From an uncultured Campylobacter sp. (GTDB lineage: Bacteria; Campylobacterota; Campylobacteria; Campylobacterales; Campylobacteraceae): DNA of 6,347 nucleotides. The DNA lies in the NCBI RefSeq assembly GCF_938045405.1, contig NZ_CALIMW010000197.1:1-6347 (forward strand), given 5' to 3'. The notes under the pieces were generated by a model. The model was not told the DNA's origin. It saw nothing but the letters and a program-made list of their open reading frames with translations, and did no database searches. Made by a program: the position numbers and the translations under genes. The first letter of the stretch is position 1. Each line of letters starts with the position of its first letter. Below are positions 6,061 through 6,347 of this stretch, one piece after another.

Positions 6061-6347
6061 ATGGCTGAGGTGAACGAGAAGGTTCAAAACCACGCAGAGG
6101 AAGATTTTGCGACATTGTTAGAGGAGTATGACGCCGGGAAGTCTCGCGACGAGGTCGTCACAGGTAAGGTTATCGCCCTTAAGGACGGCGAGGTTTTCAT
6201 AGACGTAGGCAGGAAGTCGGAGGGCATTTTAGACGCCGCCGAGGTTAGCGACGAGCAAGGAAACCCGCAGGTTAACGTAGGAGATGACATCAAAGTCGCT
6301 ATTATCGGAAGCAGAGGCGGTCGCCCGGTCGTATCGTATAAAAAGGC
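6061..6347 (+). CDS. rpsA: 30S ribosomal protein S1, N-terminal fragment (runs off window)
   Basis: The reading frame is open from ATG 6061 to the window end, giving 95 residues plus two bases. S1 binds mRNA on the small ribosomal subunit and helps load structured or weakly ribosome-bound messages. The first 32 residues are an acidic lead-in (MAEVNEKVQN, then EEDF and LLEEYDAG). The first S1/OB-fold repeat begins at about 33, with TGKVIALKDGEVFIDVGRKS (34-53) and then a block resembling the E. coli region up to its SREKA segment, here VVSYKK (90-95). The start is supported by AAAGGA at 6050-6055 with five bases of spacing. Full-length Campylobacter S1 has several such repeats, so most of the gene lies outside the window. 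Position directly after ispH agrees with Campylobacter gene order and with the wider aroA/ispH/rpsA linkage in other bacteria. Confidence 0.93.
   Translation, partial: MAEVNEKVQNHAEEDFATLLEEYDAGKSRDEVVTGKVIALKDGEVFIDVGRKSEGILDAAEVSDEQGNPQVNVGDDIKVAIIGSRGGRPVVSYKK

Noticed and set aside
6084..6293. Minus-strand open frame opposite the rpsA start
   Set aside because: The plus strand encodes a clear S1 domain with a strong ribosome site; the reverse translation is Ser-rich with no motif.

Overview
The window is an ordinary core-genome segment from an epsilonproteobacterium (Campylobacterota), most likely a Campylobacter of intermediate G+C content such as the gracilis/rectus/showae/curvus group. 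The basis is the gene order (HIT-family gene, divergent from pheS-pheT-aroA-ispH, then rpsA), which I recall from Campylobacter jejuni, the similarity of the proteins to their C. jejuni counterparts as I remember them, and Campylobacter-style promoters with a T-rich stretch and a TAnAAT box. The genus call is fairly secure; the species is a guess.

Layout: a HIT-family nucleotide hydrolase gene (hinT-like) lies on the minus strand at 43-399. A 129-bp divergent intergenic region (400-528) carries back-to-back promoters, one for hinT and one for pheS. From 529 to 5948 four plus-strand genes are packed with overlaps: pheS (529-1524, TTG start), pheT (1521-3851, ATGA overlap), aroA (3848-5122, ATGA overlap) and ispH (5112-5948, TTG start inside the aroA end). 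No promoter or terminator was evident between them, so they probably form one translationally coupled operon. A 112-bp gap (5949-6060) holds a separate promoter for rpsA, whose first 95 codons run off the window at 6347. No stretch over 300 bp lacks a gene. I saw no tRNA, rRNA, CRISPR array, insertion sequence or convincing intrinsic terminator.

Functionally, PheS and PheT form the alpha2beta2 phenylalanyl-tRNA synthetase. AroA makes EPSP on the way to chorismate and hence phenylalanine. IspH performs the last step of the MEP isoprenoid pathway. S1 helps the ribosome load mRNA. The cluster therefore links supply of an amino acid, its charging, and translation.

No new gene system is present. 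The observations most worth a second look lie within or across these housekeeping genes: (1) the palindrome AAATTT, and more broadly RAATTY, is strongly over-represented (about 40 and about 60 copies by hand count) in a sequence of intermediate base composition, and RAATTY is the CtsM methylation motif that licenses DNA for natural transformation in C. jejuni; (2) the B3/B4 proofreading region of PheT has lost most of the canonical editing-pocket residues; (3) three promoters share a TTTT-rr-CTAnAAT-CGCG core with a G+C-rich discriminator.
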